64,000 nucleotides of DNA from Methylobacter tundripaludum SV96 (GCF_000190755.2 NZ_JH109154.1:124001-188000); one strand, 5' to 3'; numbered from the stretch's first letter, positions 35,148 through 44,490 are shown. Notes: generated by a model from the letters alone, not told the origin. Numbers and translations: made by a program.

Positions 35148-37043
35148 ATGGCAATTGCAGCAGTGCCCGTTGACCAACGGGTAATCGATATCGATTCGCG
35201 CCGCTTTGCTTCTGTAGAAAAGGCATTGATCGAGCTGATTACCAACTCCGATGACAGCTATGCCCGTCTGGAAAAGACTGGGACGCAAGTGTCTGGCCAC
35301 ATTCGTATCAAGTATGAACGGCATCAGGCCGGCGCGCTGCTGGTGGTCACCGACCAGGCGGAAGGGATGTCCTTCGAACGGGTCTGTTCTATTTTGGCCT
35401 ATGGCGCTCCCCATAGCCCCTTGGCGCGCGGCGAAGGCGGCGGGCGCGGTTATTTCGGACGTGGCTTGAAGCAGGCTATTTATGGACTCGGTCACGGCTG
35501 GATCGAAACAATTCATGCCGGACGATTTTCCCGCATTGAATTATTCCGCAGTGAAGATGACGACTATTTATTTGAAGATTATGACGGTGACCGGCCGGCA
35601 AAGGCGATAGATTATAGCCGCTTAGGCCTATTTGACAGCGGCACTCAAGTAACCATCGTCATTGAGAACTCGCATGTGAACATATCCCACTATCGCTCCG
35701 TTGTGCAGGCGGTAGCCAATAATATCTATCTGCGCGATTTGCTGACGCGAAGAAATGTGGAACTGCTGCACCTACAGCATGGGAAAGAAATAGAGCGCCG
35801 AGGACCGGTGCTCCACGAGGAGCTACCTGCAATTTTACTGCTGGGTCCAGATCAGGCTGGGAGCTTTATCTATCAACAGCAGGAATACCCTTTTACACTG
35901 ACCCTGAAGCGCGCGCAGAATGTGGAATTAACCCTAAAGGGCGACGAACGGACGAATGGGCTGATTATCCTGTCTGACATGGCAGTGCTGGACTGTCAGC
36001 TGTTTGACTATGAAAACCAGGTGGGGACGGAGTATCTTTTTGGCACGGTGCGTTGTGCAGCCTTGCTCGAAAAATTAGGCCAAGGCATGGCAATTATTAG
36101 CGACGAAAGGGAGGGCCTGAATCATAAGCATGCCTTTGTCGAGGCTTTTTCCCAAGCCGTCAGTAAAATGATCGCGCCCTATGTGTTGGCGGAGCAAGAA
36201 AAACTGAAGCATCTGGAACGCGCTACAACGTCCGGTCGAACCGGTCATATGATCGAGCACCTGCTTCAACGCATGAGCCGGGCGGCGATACAAGACTTGG
36301 GCATCGTACTGCCGCCGGCCTCTGACCTGGAAGCGGGTGCTTTCGTTGAGAAAGAACTTCCGGCGGCGCTGCGTTTTACCACGCCTTTCTATTATCGCAA
36401 GGTCAATCATACCTTCCACGTTGCCTTGCTGCTTGATCCGAGCCAGTTTTCGGATGACGAGGTATTAACCTTCAACTATGTGCTGCCCGATTCCATGCAC
36501 ATCGAACCCGCTCCGACGGCGATAGCGGTTCGCGAGCTTGGTGAAACCCAGCGGATCGAATGGACAATTGTGGGCGATACAACAGGGGAGCATGGAGAGA
36601 TCAATGCACGGACGGGAACGTATTGGGCCTGGTGTGAAATTGCTGTGGCGGAGCATGCTTCCGGACACAGCCATGGCTATTCCAGTCATATTGCAAAAAG
36701 AGGGCAGCCTCGGGATCATGGTGCCGATATGTTCGTGGGCTATGAGTTCCGTAACCTTAATAACGAGCTGGACCGAGCGGTATATAGCGCTGAGGAACGT
36801 AAAATCATCATCAATACCGGTGCGCCGACAGTGCAACTTTATGTGGATGGCCGGGGACATTTTCGTGATGCAGCCAGACTGCTGCTCGCCGAGCTTTTCA
36901 TGGATGTGATTTCAGATGAGTTGGCTCGGCGTTCTGTAGAAAAGTCAGGCCATAAAGGTAATGTTGAGGCGTATCGTGCTGCTAAACAGGATATCATTCG
37001 CCGATACGGCAGTGAGATCCATCTTTCGTTCTTGACCTCATAA
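35148..37043 (+). CDS. GHKL (Hsp90/MutL/MORC-like) ATPase, orphan
   Basis: A 631-residue soluble protein with a GHKL ATPase domain at the N-terminus. N-box: Glu29, Asn33 and Asp36 in ALIELITNSDDSY. G1: Asp69 and Gly73 in VTDQAEGMS. G2: GRGYFGRGLKQAIYGLG with Gly101, Gly104 and Gly106. A transducer-like region follows to about residue 320; the remainder is unassigned with no nuclease motif seen. A very strong ribosome-binding site (AAAGGAGG) precedes the ATG. It stands alone between IS1182 and IS630/IS3 elements. MORC-like ATPases occur next to restriction systems, so a defence role is possible but is inference; a stand-alone DNA or protein remodeller is equally possible. Confidence 0.75.
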   Translation: MAIAAVPVDQRVIDIDSRRFASVEKALIELITNSDDSYARLEKTGTQVSGHIRIKYERHQAGALLVVTDQAEGMSFERVCSILAYGAPHSPLARGEGGGRGYFGRGLKQAIYGLGHGWIETIHAGRFSRIELFRSEDDDYLFEDYDGDRPAKAIDYSRLGLFDSGTQVTIVIENSHVNISHYRSVVQAVANNIYLRDLLTRRNVELLHLQHGKEIERRGPVLHEELPAILLLGPDQAGSFIYQQQEYPFTLTLKRAQNVELTLKGDERTNGLIILSDMAVLDCQLFDYENQVGTEYLFGTVRCAALLEKLGQGMAIISDEREGLNHKHAFVEAFSQAVSKMIAPYVLAEQEKLKHLERATTSGRTGHMIEHLLQRMSRAAIQDLGIVLPPASDLEAGAFVEKELPAALRFTTPFYYRKVNHTFHVALLLDPSQFSDDEVLTFNYVLPDSMHIEPAPTAIAVRELGETQRIEWTIVGDTTGEHGEINARTGTYWAWCEIAVAEHASGHSHGYSSHIAKRGQPRDHGADMFVGYEFRNLNNELDRAVYSAEERKIIINTGAPTVQLYVDGRGHFRDAARLLLAELFMDVISDELARRSVEKSGHKGNVEAYRAAKQDIIRRYGSEIHLSFLTS

Positions 37044-37062
37044 ATAAAACCATGGGGTTTCT

Positions 37063-37131
37063 ATGGCTCTAGCCTTACTCTGGATTGAACACGGACTCGC
37101 CAAAAGCGCCGAACCCCCAGGTAGAGGGTAA
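37063..37131 (+). other. Possible 22-codon remnant after the GHKL ATPase
   Basis: ATG at 37063 opens a short frame (MALALLWIEHGLAKSAEPPG...) ending at TAA 37131, 19 bp behind the ATPase stop. It could be the start of a lost partner gene cut by later insertions, or chance. Nothing else coding lies between it and IS630 copy 2. Confidence 0.2.
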
Positions 37132-37515
37132 AGTAATCGCTGAGGCTATAAGCGTACTGCTCAACCGCCTAACAAACCCGTTGTATTTAAGGCATTGGCA
37201 TTCATCACTTAATCAACCGCTGTAAACAATCACATCACGACATAAGTAGTTACGCAAAAGTTATTTGGAATTTTTTACCGATGTCACTCAGGATTTCCAA
37301 CACCCACTTTTTCAAGTGTCCGTAACTTTGATAGGCATCAAGCGGCAACCATTCGTACTTAACTTTACGCCAGAGTATTTCGATCAGGTTCAGCTCCGGG
37401 CTGTAAGGCGGAAGAAAATGTAAGCACACACCACGTTGTTGCCAGCCCGCCAGCTTTTCTTTGAATACGCCGCTACGATGAATGGTGATGTGTCAACACT
37501 TTTCCGGACACAAAG

Positions 37516-38328
37516 TTAAGCAGATTTTAGCTGCATTTCGTAGTCCACTGGCGACACATAGTGATTTGCGGAATGAAGTCGCTCACGGTTGTAAAACACC
37601 TCGATATATTCAAATATATCCTGCTTAGCCTCAGCTCTGGTTTGATAACGCTGATGATGAACCAGTTCTGTTTTCAAGGTATGAAAGAAGCTTTCTGAGA
37701 CGGCATTATCCCAGCAGTTGCCTTTGCGACTCATGCTTTGGATAATGCCATGCTCCTGCAATAGCGTTCGATGACTGTCAGAGGCGTACTGACTGCCTCT
37801 ATCGGTATGCCATATCAAGCCTTTACCGGGTTTACGCTGCCAAACGGCCATCAATAACGCATCGTTCACCAGTTTGGCCCGCATGTGCTCAGCCATTGAC
37901 CAGCCGACCACTTGCCGCGAGTACAGGTCAATCACGACAGCCAAATACAGCCAACCTTCCAGTGTATGAATATAGGTGATGTCGCCGACATAGGTTTGAT
38001 TCGGTTGCGCCACCGTGAATTGCCGATCCAAGTGATTGGGGGCAATGGGCAAATTATGCTTGGAATTCGTGGTCGCTTTGAATTTGCGCTTGGTTTTACA
38101 GGCTAAACCCGCAGCAGCCATTAACCGGCCGATACGACGTCGACTGACCTGCCGATCCCGGTTGATTAAGGCCTCCTTGAGGCGACGCGTACCGTAGTTT
38201 TTCCGACTCTTCTGGAACAGGGTCTTTATGACCTCAACCAGCTCGGCATCGTCTTTTTCAATGGCTGTCTGAGGGCGCTCCTGCCAAGCATAGTAAGCGC
38301 TACGAGAAACGCTCATGAACCGGCACAT
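37516..38328 (-). CDS. IS3 transposase OrfB
   Basis: A 270-codon frame with the integrase catalytic domain: [11 protein letters not shown] (Asp), [14 protein letters not shown] (Asp) and [20 protein letters not shown] (Glu). The frame actually begins upstream ([20 protein letters not shown]), where OrfA-OrfB fusion would enter by -1 frameshift. The 44-bp insertion in orfA puts it out of register, so the fusion transposase is probably not made. Confidence 0.88.
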   Translation of the reverse strand: MCRFMSVSRSAYYAWQERPQTAIEKDDAELVEVIKTLFQKSRKNYGTRRLKEALINRDRQVSRRRIGRLMAAAGLACKTKRKFKATTNSKHNLPIAPNHLDRQFTVAQPNQTYVGDITYIHTLEGWLYLAVVIDLYSRQVVGWSMAEHMRAKLVNDALLMAVWQRKPGKGLIWHTDRGSQYASDSHRTLLQEHGIIQSMSRKGNCWDNAVSESFFHTLKTELVHHQRYQTRAEAKQDIFEYIEVFYNRERLHSANHYVSPVDYEMQLKSA

Positions 38329-38350
38329 CGATTTAACCGAAAATTCGCTC

Positions 38351-38734
38351 TCATGTTGTTTGACCCAGGCGTACTTCTCGGCAACTGCTCCTGCGTTGCT
38401 CTACCTCCTGCATCCATGCAGTCGACCGTTGCTCCTTGGCAAAGTACGCCGCTGCTTTTTTTAACAGGTCACGTTCCTCTATTAATCGGGCGTTTTCCTT
38501 CTTCAGCCGCTTCAATTCTTCGTATAGATGCTCATCGGTTCGCACGGTTTTGCTGTACTCCTTCGGCTGGCTATATTTGTTGATCCAGGTATGGAGCGTA
38601 TTGGCATTGACTCCTAAATCCCTGGCTGTTTGGGTAATCGGCTTATCAGAACCTATCGCCAGCTTCACCGAGGATTCTCTAAATTCGGCGCTATATATTT
38701 TTACTTTTTGTTTTTCTTGATCCATTTTCGACAC
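38351..38734 (-). CDS. IS3 transposase OrfA, with 44-bp insertion
   Basis: A 127-codon frame with the OrfA helix-turn-helix ([20 protein letters not shown]) and the leucine-zipper-like helix ([20 protein letters not shown]). The zero-frame codons TTA AAA AAA G at 38456-38464 form the frameshift site. After it, an inserted module (38386-38435) changes the C-terminus to an unrelated [11 protein letters not shown] sequence. Confidence 0.82.
   Translation of the reverse strand: MSKMDQEKQKVKIYSAEFRESSVKLAIGSDKPITQTARDLGVNANTLHTWINKYSQPKEYSKTVRTDEHLYEELKRLKKENARLIEERDLLKKAAAYFAKEQRSTAWMQEVEQRRSSCREVRLGQTT
38386..38435 (-). repeat. 44-bp repeat module inserted in IS3 orfA
   Basis: The insert is flanked by a 6-bp direct repeat (TGCTCC at 38386-38391 and 38430-38435). 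Its core, GACTGCATGGATGCAGGAGG and onward (reading the minus strand), is also present at 6675-6720. Removing 44 bp puts OrfB exactly in the -1 frame of OrfA, with [13 protein letters not shown] across the join. Confidence 0.75.
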
Positions 38735-38787
38735 ACTCTCTATTTTCAGATTATTTTAGATTGTGTGTCCGGTTTAGTGTAGCCACT

Positions 38788-39102
38788 TCATGGAAGCATT
38801 TCGACAAACGCATCAAAGGCATTGACAACCGTATCCGTTGTCACCGATTGTTCGGAGCTGTGGAAAAACAGATCATTGCTGCGACTCAAAAAACCTAACA
38901 CATTCATGCGCTTGCTACGATAGCAGGGTATTTGTCGGGTCTCGCCAATCCGTTGCCATCCATAGGGTACACAGGGTGTCGTGCTAAATCCGGATTCGTC
39001 AAAGTAGTAAAGCTTCAATTCCCCATCATCCTCTTGCTGTTTCAAGGCCTTCAGATATGCCTTATCACGTTGGAAATCTGCTTCATTACGCTTTCCCTTC
39101 AC
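38788..39102 (-). pseudogene. IS630 transposase copy 2, catalytic frame 5' part
   Basis: Matches the start of the copy 1 catalytic frame through VNAFDAFVE and then breaks at a 55-bp deletion (equivalent to 21906-21960 of copy 1) and the IS3 insertion. The remaining 3' part (NASIHRS onward) lies at 37245-37485 beyond IS3. The second catalytic Asp region is partly lost. Confidence 0.85.
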
Positions 39103-39416
39103 TGATTGCCGACAACGTTTCCAGGCATAGGCACTTTTTTTAAAATTCGTTTAAAGGTGTCAAAGCTGGCTTCCTTGCCCGCCTCCTCCAGCAATCGTGC
39201 TGCGGCGGCCTTGGGCTGGTGTGGGTTTTTGTCAATATAGCCCAGAAAAACGGCTTGTTCCTCAACCGTGAAGCGCACAGGCCTACCGCTTCGTGGACAA
39301 TCGTAAAGCCCTATTAATCCCTCTGTTTCCCATTTGTCTAACCATGAGCTGACAGTCTCATGCTGGGACTCAAACAATTCGCTCAGCCGTGTAATTACAT
39401 ACCTTCTATTATTCAA
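39099..39416 (-). pseudogene. IS630 transposase copy 2, upstream frame
   Basis: Nearly identical to the first frame of copy 1 (helix-turn-helix LSELFESQHETVSSWLDKWE) but cut by a premature stop near its start. The slippery A7 run before the downstream frame is preserved. Confidence 0.85.
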
Positions 39417-39602
39417 TAAGATAGCATGTGCCCGTTGTCTAACCCGGAATAATGGGTGGTTACGATAGGCTTCGGTTAACGTTACTTACTCTTCCGGGGT
39501 CAGTTTGGCGATGAATTTCAGGTGGACTCCTAATTTTTGTCTGTTATTGCAATCGTTTCCAGTTTGACACAATAAATTTACTTCCTAATAACTTTCGCAT
39601 TA

Positions 39603-39875
39603 CTACTTATTACTGAGCTGTGCGTATTGCGACAAATCCACGGTATAAGGCAAAAACAAATCATCAATCTGGTCTTCTATTTGCATTAACTCGGCAAATT
39701 CAAGTACGTCGCCTTTGATGGTTAAGTCTATATCCAAGCCTGGGCGATAATTACCCTTGGCGCGTGAACCGTAAACCAGCAAAGAGTTAATGCCTTTGTG
39801 CCGCAAGAAAACACTGTTAAGTTTATCTAACGTGGTTTGCGACAAGCCCAGTTTGGCCGCAGCAGCTGTTTTCAT
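39603..39875 (-). pseudogene. mntA: MntA-type nucleotidyltransferase antitoxin, 3' end cut by IS630
   Basis: A 90-codon frame with the minimal nucleotidyltransferase motif GSRAKGNYRPGLDIDLT (GS plus DxD). MntA AMPylates its partner HepT to neutralise it. The last codons (AAG TAG) come from the end of IS630 copy 2, so the natural C-terminus is missing. The motif itself is intact. The start overlaps the original hepT stop (ATGA). Confidence 0.85.
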
Positions 39876-40551
39876 GTCAGGTATTTTTGCATGTCCGTTT
39901 GCAGCAGTTCAAACATCGGGGAGTCGCTATTTTTGCGAAAGCTTTTATGGGCATCCTTGCCCAACAAGCGGCAAAAGCTACGCGACCGCTAATGCCTGCG
40001 GCTGCCCCAGCCGTCCTGCTTCTTTCGTTGGATACCCAACAAGGGGTATCCAACATCATTCTCGCAATGACTCGACGCGATTTCGGAAAGCCTGCATTTT
40101 CACTACGCAAAAAGCGCTTCGTGAAAACACATGCACTATCGCTTCTGGGGACTACTCGACTCCTGTCTCGCAGCGACGGAAAATAATTATTTATTATCGC
40201 TACAACCAGTTGTTCGGCGGTTTGCTCATCGTAGGTATGCGAAGATACATTCCTGCTCTGAATCATCGCCATCCATTGTTCGCCGTCAGCTATCAATGCC
40301 ACTTTAAAAGCTTCGCGGGTAGCATCTTTTGAGCCTTTGATGGATTGATTGCCCTGGTCTTCCAGATAGTCCTTCAGGACATTCCAGGCCAATTCATGAG
40401 TAAACTCAAACGCCTGAATAACGCCTTGTTTCTCCAGTAAAGACAATGGACGCTGCTTGCTGAGTTCTACGGCATTTTTAAGCTGCACCAAGACTTTTTT
40501 AAAGTTAGCAAAGCGTTGCTGCCAACGAATATCCGGGGCATTCATAAACAA
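39872..40551 (-). pseudogene. hepT: HepT-type HEPN toxin, interrupted by a 260-bp palindromic element
   Basis: The 5' part (to codon 125 or so) is a HEPN RNase with the catalytic motif RNVSSHTY (Rx4HxY). After VVAIINNYFP the family sequence stops; it resumes as MFELLQTDMQKYLT in a different frame at 39872-39916. Between them is a palindromic insert of about 260 bp. The present open frame continues to 39877 with an unrelated tail. If made, the protein would keep the RNase motif but not the normal C-terminal helix. Confidence 0.82.
39917..40176. repeat. 260-bp palindrome-rich element inside hepT
   Basis: It is bracketed by CGG at both ends (39917-39919 and 40177-40179). It contains a perfect hairpin, GTTGGATACCCC / GGGTATCCAAC, and a TCATTCTCGCAATGA palindrome similar to GTCATTGCGAG-type dispersed repeats of other Gammaproteobacteria. 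Deletion of the segment would restore the HepT frame NNYFP-MFELL. No coding function is apparent. Confidence 0.7.
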
Positions 40552-40593
40552 AATCCTTGCTAAATTCTCAATGGAATAACGTTAATCACGGTT

Positions 40594-40938
40594 TTACTCA
40601 AAAAAACCATATAAATACATAACCTCATCTTCACCTTCCAAGATGAACTTAACATCATCATCGGAAATTTCAACATCCATAGGGTAAGGTTCTGCGGCAT
40701 CGTCAAAATAATCGGATTTTATGTAAAACTCGTCATCGCCCTCTTTTACCAGAACTACCGAATAAACATCTTTGTCTTCACTTTGATCGATATTTCTTAA
40801 GTTAAAACTGATGCTCTTGCCATCAGCGGCAACGACGGGGATTGGCTCTGTTTGCTCATATTCGCAGGCTATGTCTTCTTCATCCATGAACACATAGGTC
40901 ATGGAAAAATGCTTTAAATGATTAAAATCTACTGTCAT
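40594..40938 (-). CDS. Acidic hypothetical protein
   Basis: A 114-residue, strongly acidic, beta-rich protein without signal peptide or membrane segment (MDEEDIACEYEQ, ISDDDVKFILEGEDE). I do not recognise the family. Its ATG shares a base with the nadA stop (TAATG), so it is cotranscribed with nadA. Function unknown. Confidence 0.6.
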   Translation of the reverse strand: MTVDFNHLKHFSMTYVFMDEEDIACEYEQTEPIPVVAADGKSISFNLRNIDQSEDKDVYSVVLVKEGDDEFYIKSDYFDDAAEPYPMDVEISDDDVKFILEGEDEVMYLYGFFE

Positions 40939-42035
40939 TACATCACTCCCAACATGTTATCCAGCGCTTTCTTGGCATACTTCGCTATGTCCTCAGGCAC
41001 CGAAATCCGGTTAACTACATGTCCTGCCGCCAGGTTTTCCAGCACCCAGGCCAAATGTTGCGGATCGGTTCTGAACATGGTTGAGCACATGCATAACGTA
41101 GGCGACATAAAATGGACATTTTTGCCCTGCGCTTTGCATTCGTCATGCAGACGGTTGACCAAATTGAGTTCCGTCGCAACCAGCCAGCGGGTGTTCGGTT
41201 CGGCTTCGCGCACTGTTTTTAAGATGTATTCGGTAGAACCGATGTATTCCGATTTTTGGCACACTTCAAACGACGCTTCAGGGTGAGAAATGACTTTGGT
41301 TTCCGGGTAACGCTTTAAGAACTCATCAATATGTTCCGGCTTGAATACCTGATGCACGGAACAATAGCCATTCCATAGAATGATTTTGGCGTTGCGGATT
41401 TGCTGCTCGGTCAAGCCGCCCATCGGCTTGGTAAAATCCCAAGTAACCATCTCTTCCAATGGAATGCCCATCCGGTAACCGGTATTGCGTCCCAGATGCT
41501 GGTCGGGGAAAAACAGCACTTTCGATTTTTTGGCAAAACTCCATTCCAATATTTTTTGGGCGTTGGATGAGGTGCAGACGATGCCGTCATGCTTGCCGCA
41601 AAAGGATTTAAGGTCGGCCGCAGAGTTGATGTAGGTAACCGGGGTAACTTCGGCTTCCACGTCAATTATTTGCGCCAATTCATCCCAGCACTTTTGCACC
41701 TTGATCAGATTGGCCATATCGGCCATCGAACAGCCCGCCGCCATGTCCGGCAGGATCGCAATCTGCTCGGGACGGGACAGTATATCGGCGACTTCGGCCA
41801 TAAAATGCACACCGCAAAATACGATGTATTCGGCATCGGACTTGGCCGCATCTCTGGACAGTTTTAACGAATCGCCGGAAAAATCGGCATGTTTGAATAC
41901 TTCATCGCGCTGATAATGATGTCCGAGCACTACGCATCGGCTGCCAAGCTTGGCTTTGGCGGCGATAATCCGGGCATCGCATTCCTCATCGCTGAGTAAG
42001 GCGTAATCTTGAATGGGAAATGGGGTATTGGTCAT
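40938..42035 (-). CDS. nadA: Quinolinate synthase
   Basis: A 365-residue [4Fe-4S] enzyme of NAD biosynthesis that condenses iminoaspartate with dihydroxyacetone phosphate to quinolinate. Cluster cysteines are visible in VFCGVHFMAEVA and in the C-terminal CMCSTMFRTDPQHLAW; other signature stretches are GHHYQRDEVFKHADFSGDSL and YINSAADLKSFCG. AGAGGAG precedes the ATG by 9 bases. The downstream acidic protein is translationally coupled. Assignment is firm. Confidence 0.96.
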   Translation of the reverse strand: MTNTPFPIQDYALLSDEECDARIIAAKAKLGSRCVVLGHHYQRDEVFKHADFSGDSLKLSRDAAKSDAEYIVFCGVHFMAEVADILSRPEQIAILPDMAAGCSMADMANLIKVQKCWDELAQIIDVEAEVTPVTYINSAADLKSFCGKHDGIVCTSSNAQKILEWSFAKKSKVLFFPDQHLGRNTGYRMGIPLEEMVTWDFTKPMGGLTEQQIRNAKIILWNGYCSVHQVFKPEHIDEFLKRYPETKVISHPEASFEVCQKSEYIGSTEYILKTVREAEPNTRWLVATELNLVNRLHDECKAQGKNVHFMSPTLCMCSTMFRTDPQHLAWVLENLAAGHVVNRISVPEDIAKYAKKALDNMLGVM

Positions 42036-42336
42036 AAATGATACTCCTCTAGGGAGACGATTTTGGGGTAACTGCTTAATAACAGGTCAATTCATAAAAG
42101 AAAAAAGCATATCACCACGAAGACACGAAGAACACGAAGTTTTATTTCTTCGTGTTCTTCGTCGTAGTACTCTCAGCGGAGCGAGGTTTGCAACCCCGCT
42201 CCTAATGTTTCTGCGATGCCTAAGTAAAGTGACTGCACTTAACTAGCGCAAAACGTTTCGGACGGGGCAACATGCCCCGTCCGGCTTGGGAGCACGAGTT
42301 TTATTTCTTCGTGTCCTTCGTAGTGAATAAAAGCCT
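42036..42336. repeat. Repeat-bearing spacer between aspS and nadA
   Basis: 301 bp with no gene. It has a 25-bp near-identical direct repeat (AGTTTTATTTCTTCGTG plus T/C-TTCGT) at 42138-42162 and 42297-42321; the first copy is preceded by a partial inverted copy, ACACGAAGAACACGAAG. A perfect hairpin, GGACGGGGCA-ACA-TGCCCCGTCC, is at 42260-42282 and could terminate aspS transcription. The nadA promoter should lie near 42040-42110. Confidence 0.65.
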
Positions 42337-44127
42337 TTAATCCTTAGCTTTTTCTTTTCCTGCAGGCTTAATCAACCGAATACCCAACTCTTTCAACTGC
42401 TCGTCGGTGACGACCGCCGGTGCGCTGACTAAAGGACAAGCCGCTGACTGAGTTTTAGGGAAAGCTATCACGTCGCGAATAGACGTTGATCCTGTCATCA
42501 GCATGACCAAACGGTCAAGACCGAAGGCAAGGCCGCCATGCGGAGGCGCGCCGTATTTCAACGCATCCAGCAGGAAGCCGAATTTTTCCCTGGCTTCGTC
42601 TTCGCCGATGCCTAATATTTCAAGCACGGTTTGCTGCATGGACGTACGGTTGATACGAATCGAACCGCCGCCGACTTCGGTGCCGTTCAACACCAAATCA
42701 TAAGCGCGCGATAATGCCGCGCCCGGATTGGCGACCAGCTCTTCGACTGAGCAACTTGGCGCGGTGAAAGGGTGATGAATGGCATTCCAACGCTGACTTT
42801 TCTCATCCCAATCGAACATCGGGAAGTCAATCACCCAAACCGGTTTCCAATCGCCTTGCAGCAGGTTAAGGTCGTGCCCCAACTTGACCCGCAATGCGCC
42901 CATCGCTTCATTAACGATGCCGGCTTTATCCGCGCCGAAGAAGATTAAATCGCCGTTTTGTGCGCCGGTTTTGGCCAGAACACTGTCCCAAACTTCAGCA
43001 GGGGCGAATTTGACAATAGGCGATTGCAAACCGTCGACACCGGCGGCCAGGTCGTTGACCTTGATATAAGCCAAACCTCTTGCGCCGTAAATGCTGACAT
43101 ACTTGGTTAACGCATCGATGTCTTTGCGGCTTAAATCACCTGCATTCGGTACGCGCATCGCAACGACGCGGCCTTTCGGGTCGTTGGCCGGTGCGGAAAA
43201 GACTTTGAAATCGACGTCTTTCATGTCCTCGGCAATATCGACCAATTCCAGCGGAATCCGCAAATCGGGACGATCGACGCCATAGCGCGATACGGCTTCC
43301 TGATGGGTCATGCGCGGAAATTTGTCACCCAGGTTCACGCCGATCACTTTGATGAACAACTGGCGGATCATTTCCTCCATGATATGCATGATCTCGTTTT
43401 CATCCATGAACGAGGTTTCGATATCCAGCTGGGTAAATTCAGGCTGACGGTCGGCACGCAAGTCTTCATCGCGGAAACAGCGCACGACTTGATAATAGCG
43501 ATCCATGCCCGCCACCATCAACATCTGCTTGTACAATTGCGGCGATTGCGGCAGCGCGAAAAATGAATTTTCGTGGGTGCGGCTCGGCACGATGTAATCG
43601 CGCGCGCCTTCGGGTGTGGCTTTAGTCAGGTAAGGCGTTTCAATCTCGAAGAACTCGTTATCATCGAGGAAATTTCTTAACACCCGCGTCACATCGCGGC
43701 GCACTTTCATCTTTTCCTGCATTACGGTACGGCGCAAGTCGATATAGCGATAGCGCAAACGCAATTCTTCGTTGACCTCGATCTCGCTTTCGACCGGGAA
43801 CGGCGGGGTTTCCGACTCGTTCAGCACGACAATGTCTTTAGCCAGTATTTCAATCGCGCCGGAATGCATATTGGCATTAACCGTGCCTTCGGGACGGTGA
43901 CGAACCAGTCCGGTAATTTGTAATACATATTCACTGCGGACGCTTTCAGCAGTGGCGAAGGTGTCAGCCATGTCGGGATCAATCACGACCTGGACCAATC
44001 CGGCACGGTCCCTCAAATCGATAAAAATAACGCCGCCGTGGTCTCTGCGTCTGTGTACCCAACCGCAGATTGAAACTGTTTCGCCTAGCTGTTGTGTGTT
44101 TAATTCTCCGCACTTGTGAGTACGCAT
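42337..44127 (-). CDS. aspS: Aspartyl-tRNA synthetase
   Basis: A 596-residue class IIb synthetase that charges tRNA(Asp). It has the N-terminal anticodon-binding OB fold ([20 protein letters not shown]), motif 2 ([20 protein letters not shown]), the bacterial GAD insertion and motif 3 ([16 protein letters not shown]). Length matches the bacterial type. CAGGGAAAA precedes the ATG. Firm. Confidence 0.97.
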   Translation of the reverse strand: MRTHKCGELNTQQLGETVSICGWVHRRRDHGGVIFIDLRDRAGLVQVVIDPDMADTFATAESVRSEYVLQITGLVRHRPEGTVNANMHSGAIEILAKDIVVLNESETPPFPVESEIEVNEELRLRYRYIDLRRTVMQEKMKVRRDVTRVLRNFLDDNEFFEIETPYLTKATPEGARDYIVPSRTHENSFFALPQSPQLYKQMLMVAGMDRYYQVVRCFRDEDLRADRQPEFTQLDIETSFMDENEIMHIMEEMIRQLFIKVIGVNLGDKFPRMTHQEAVSRYGVDRPDLRIPLELVDIAEDMKDVDFKVFSAPANDPKGRVVAMRVPNAGDLSRKDIDALTKYVSIYGARGLAYIKVNDLAAGVDGLQSPIVKFAPAEVWDSVLAKTGAQNGDLIFFGADKAGIVNEAMGALRVKLGHDLNLLQGDWKPVWVIDFPMFDWDEKSQRWNAIHHPFTAPSCSVEELVANPGAALSRAYDLVLNGTEVGGGSIRINRTSMQQTVLEILGIGEDEAREKFGFLLDALKYGAPPHGGLAFGLDRLVMLMTGSTSIRDVIAFPKTQSAACPLVSAPAVVTDEQLKELGIRLIKPAGKEKAKD

Positions 44128-44159
44128 AAATTTTCCCTGTTGATTTGGTTAAGATGAAA

Positions 44160-44216
44160 GGCGAAAGGCTCAAGGCGAAGGCCTGTTTTTTTGCCTTTCG
44201 CCTTGAGCCTTTCGCC
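44160..44216. terminator. Long hairpin between fmdB-like gene and aspS
   Basis: Arms GGCGAAAGGCTCAAGGCGAA and its complement pair over about 23 bp with one bulge around a T-rich loop. It lies in the 96-bp gap between the two genes and probably stabilises or attenuates the transcript. Confidence 0.5.
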
Positions 44217-44223
44217 TGTTTTA

Positions 44224-44490
44224 TTATTTGCAGCCGCCGCCTGAACAGCCGCCGGTGGATGGTGCGGAACTTGAACAACTCGCTTCGCCCGCTACATTTT
44301 TCTTGGTGCCGCTTTTAAAATCAGTTTCGTACCAGCCGGTGCCTTTCAATCGGAATCCCGCCGCAGAAATCTTTTTCATTAACTCCGGCTTGCTACAGGC
44401 CGGGCAGATAGTTAGGGGCTCGGCACTGAGTTTTTGTAACGCTTCGTGCTCATGACCGCATGATTGACATTGGTACTCGTATATTGGCAT
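44224..44490 (-). CDS. FmdB family zinc ribbon protein
   Basis: An 88-residue protein with the FmdB zinc ribbon at the N-terminus: MPIYEYQCQSCGHEHEAL, then CPACSKPELMKKISAAGF, giving four Cys ligands. The C-terminus is Ser/Gly/Cys-rich (GGCSGGGCK), common in this family. The ATG at 44490 is chosen by family match; the upstream in-frame GTG/ATG extension is rejected. It precedes aspS, a neighbourhood common in Proteobacteria. Molecular role unknown. Confidence 0.88.
   Translation of the reverse strand: MPIYEYQCQSCGHEHEALQKLSAEPLTICPACSKPELMKKISAAGFRLKGTGWYETDFKSGTKKNVAGEASCSSSAPSTGGCSGGGCK

Larger units (their letters stand above)
37486..38790 (-). mobile_element. IS3-family insertion sequence nested in IS630 copy 2
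   Basis: A 1305-bp element with imperfect terminal repeats TGATGTGTCAACACT and TGAAGTGGCTACACT (right, reverse complement), both followed by CCGGACACA a few bases in. TGG occurs on both sides (37483-37485 and 38791-38793), a 3-bp target duplication typical of IS3. It carries orfA and orfB on the minus strand; orfA contains a 44-bp insertion. Confidence 0.88.
37245..39607 (-). mobile_element. IS630-family insertion sequence, copy 2, interrupted by IS3
   Basis: Same element as at 21098-22207 but inverted, with the same terminal repeats and TA outside both ends (37243-37244, 39608-39609). Subtracting the IS3 insert (37486-38790) and its 3-bp duplication, and adding back a 55-bp internal deletion, gives the 1110 bp of copy 1. 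Its first frame also has a nonsense change (GAG TAA GTA in place of GAG GAA GTA near 39487). It is inactive. Its right end lies inside the mntA gene. Confidence 0.9.

Noticed and set aside
22208-37244. Possible inversion of the segment between the two oppositely oriented IS630 copies
   Set aside because: Inverted copies would permit it, but the TA duplications are identical at all ends, so the window alone cannot show it.
42100-42330. CRISPR-like repeat between aspS and nadA
   Set aside because: Only two direct copies with one 134-bp interval and no cas genes; not a CRISPR array.
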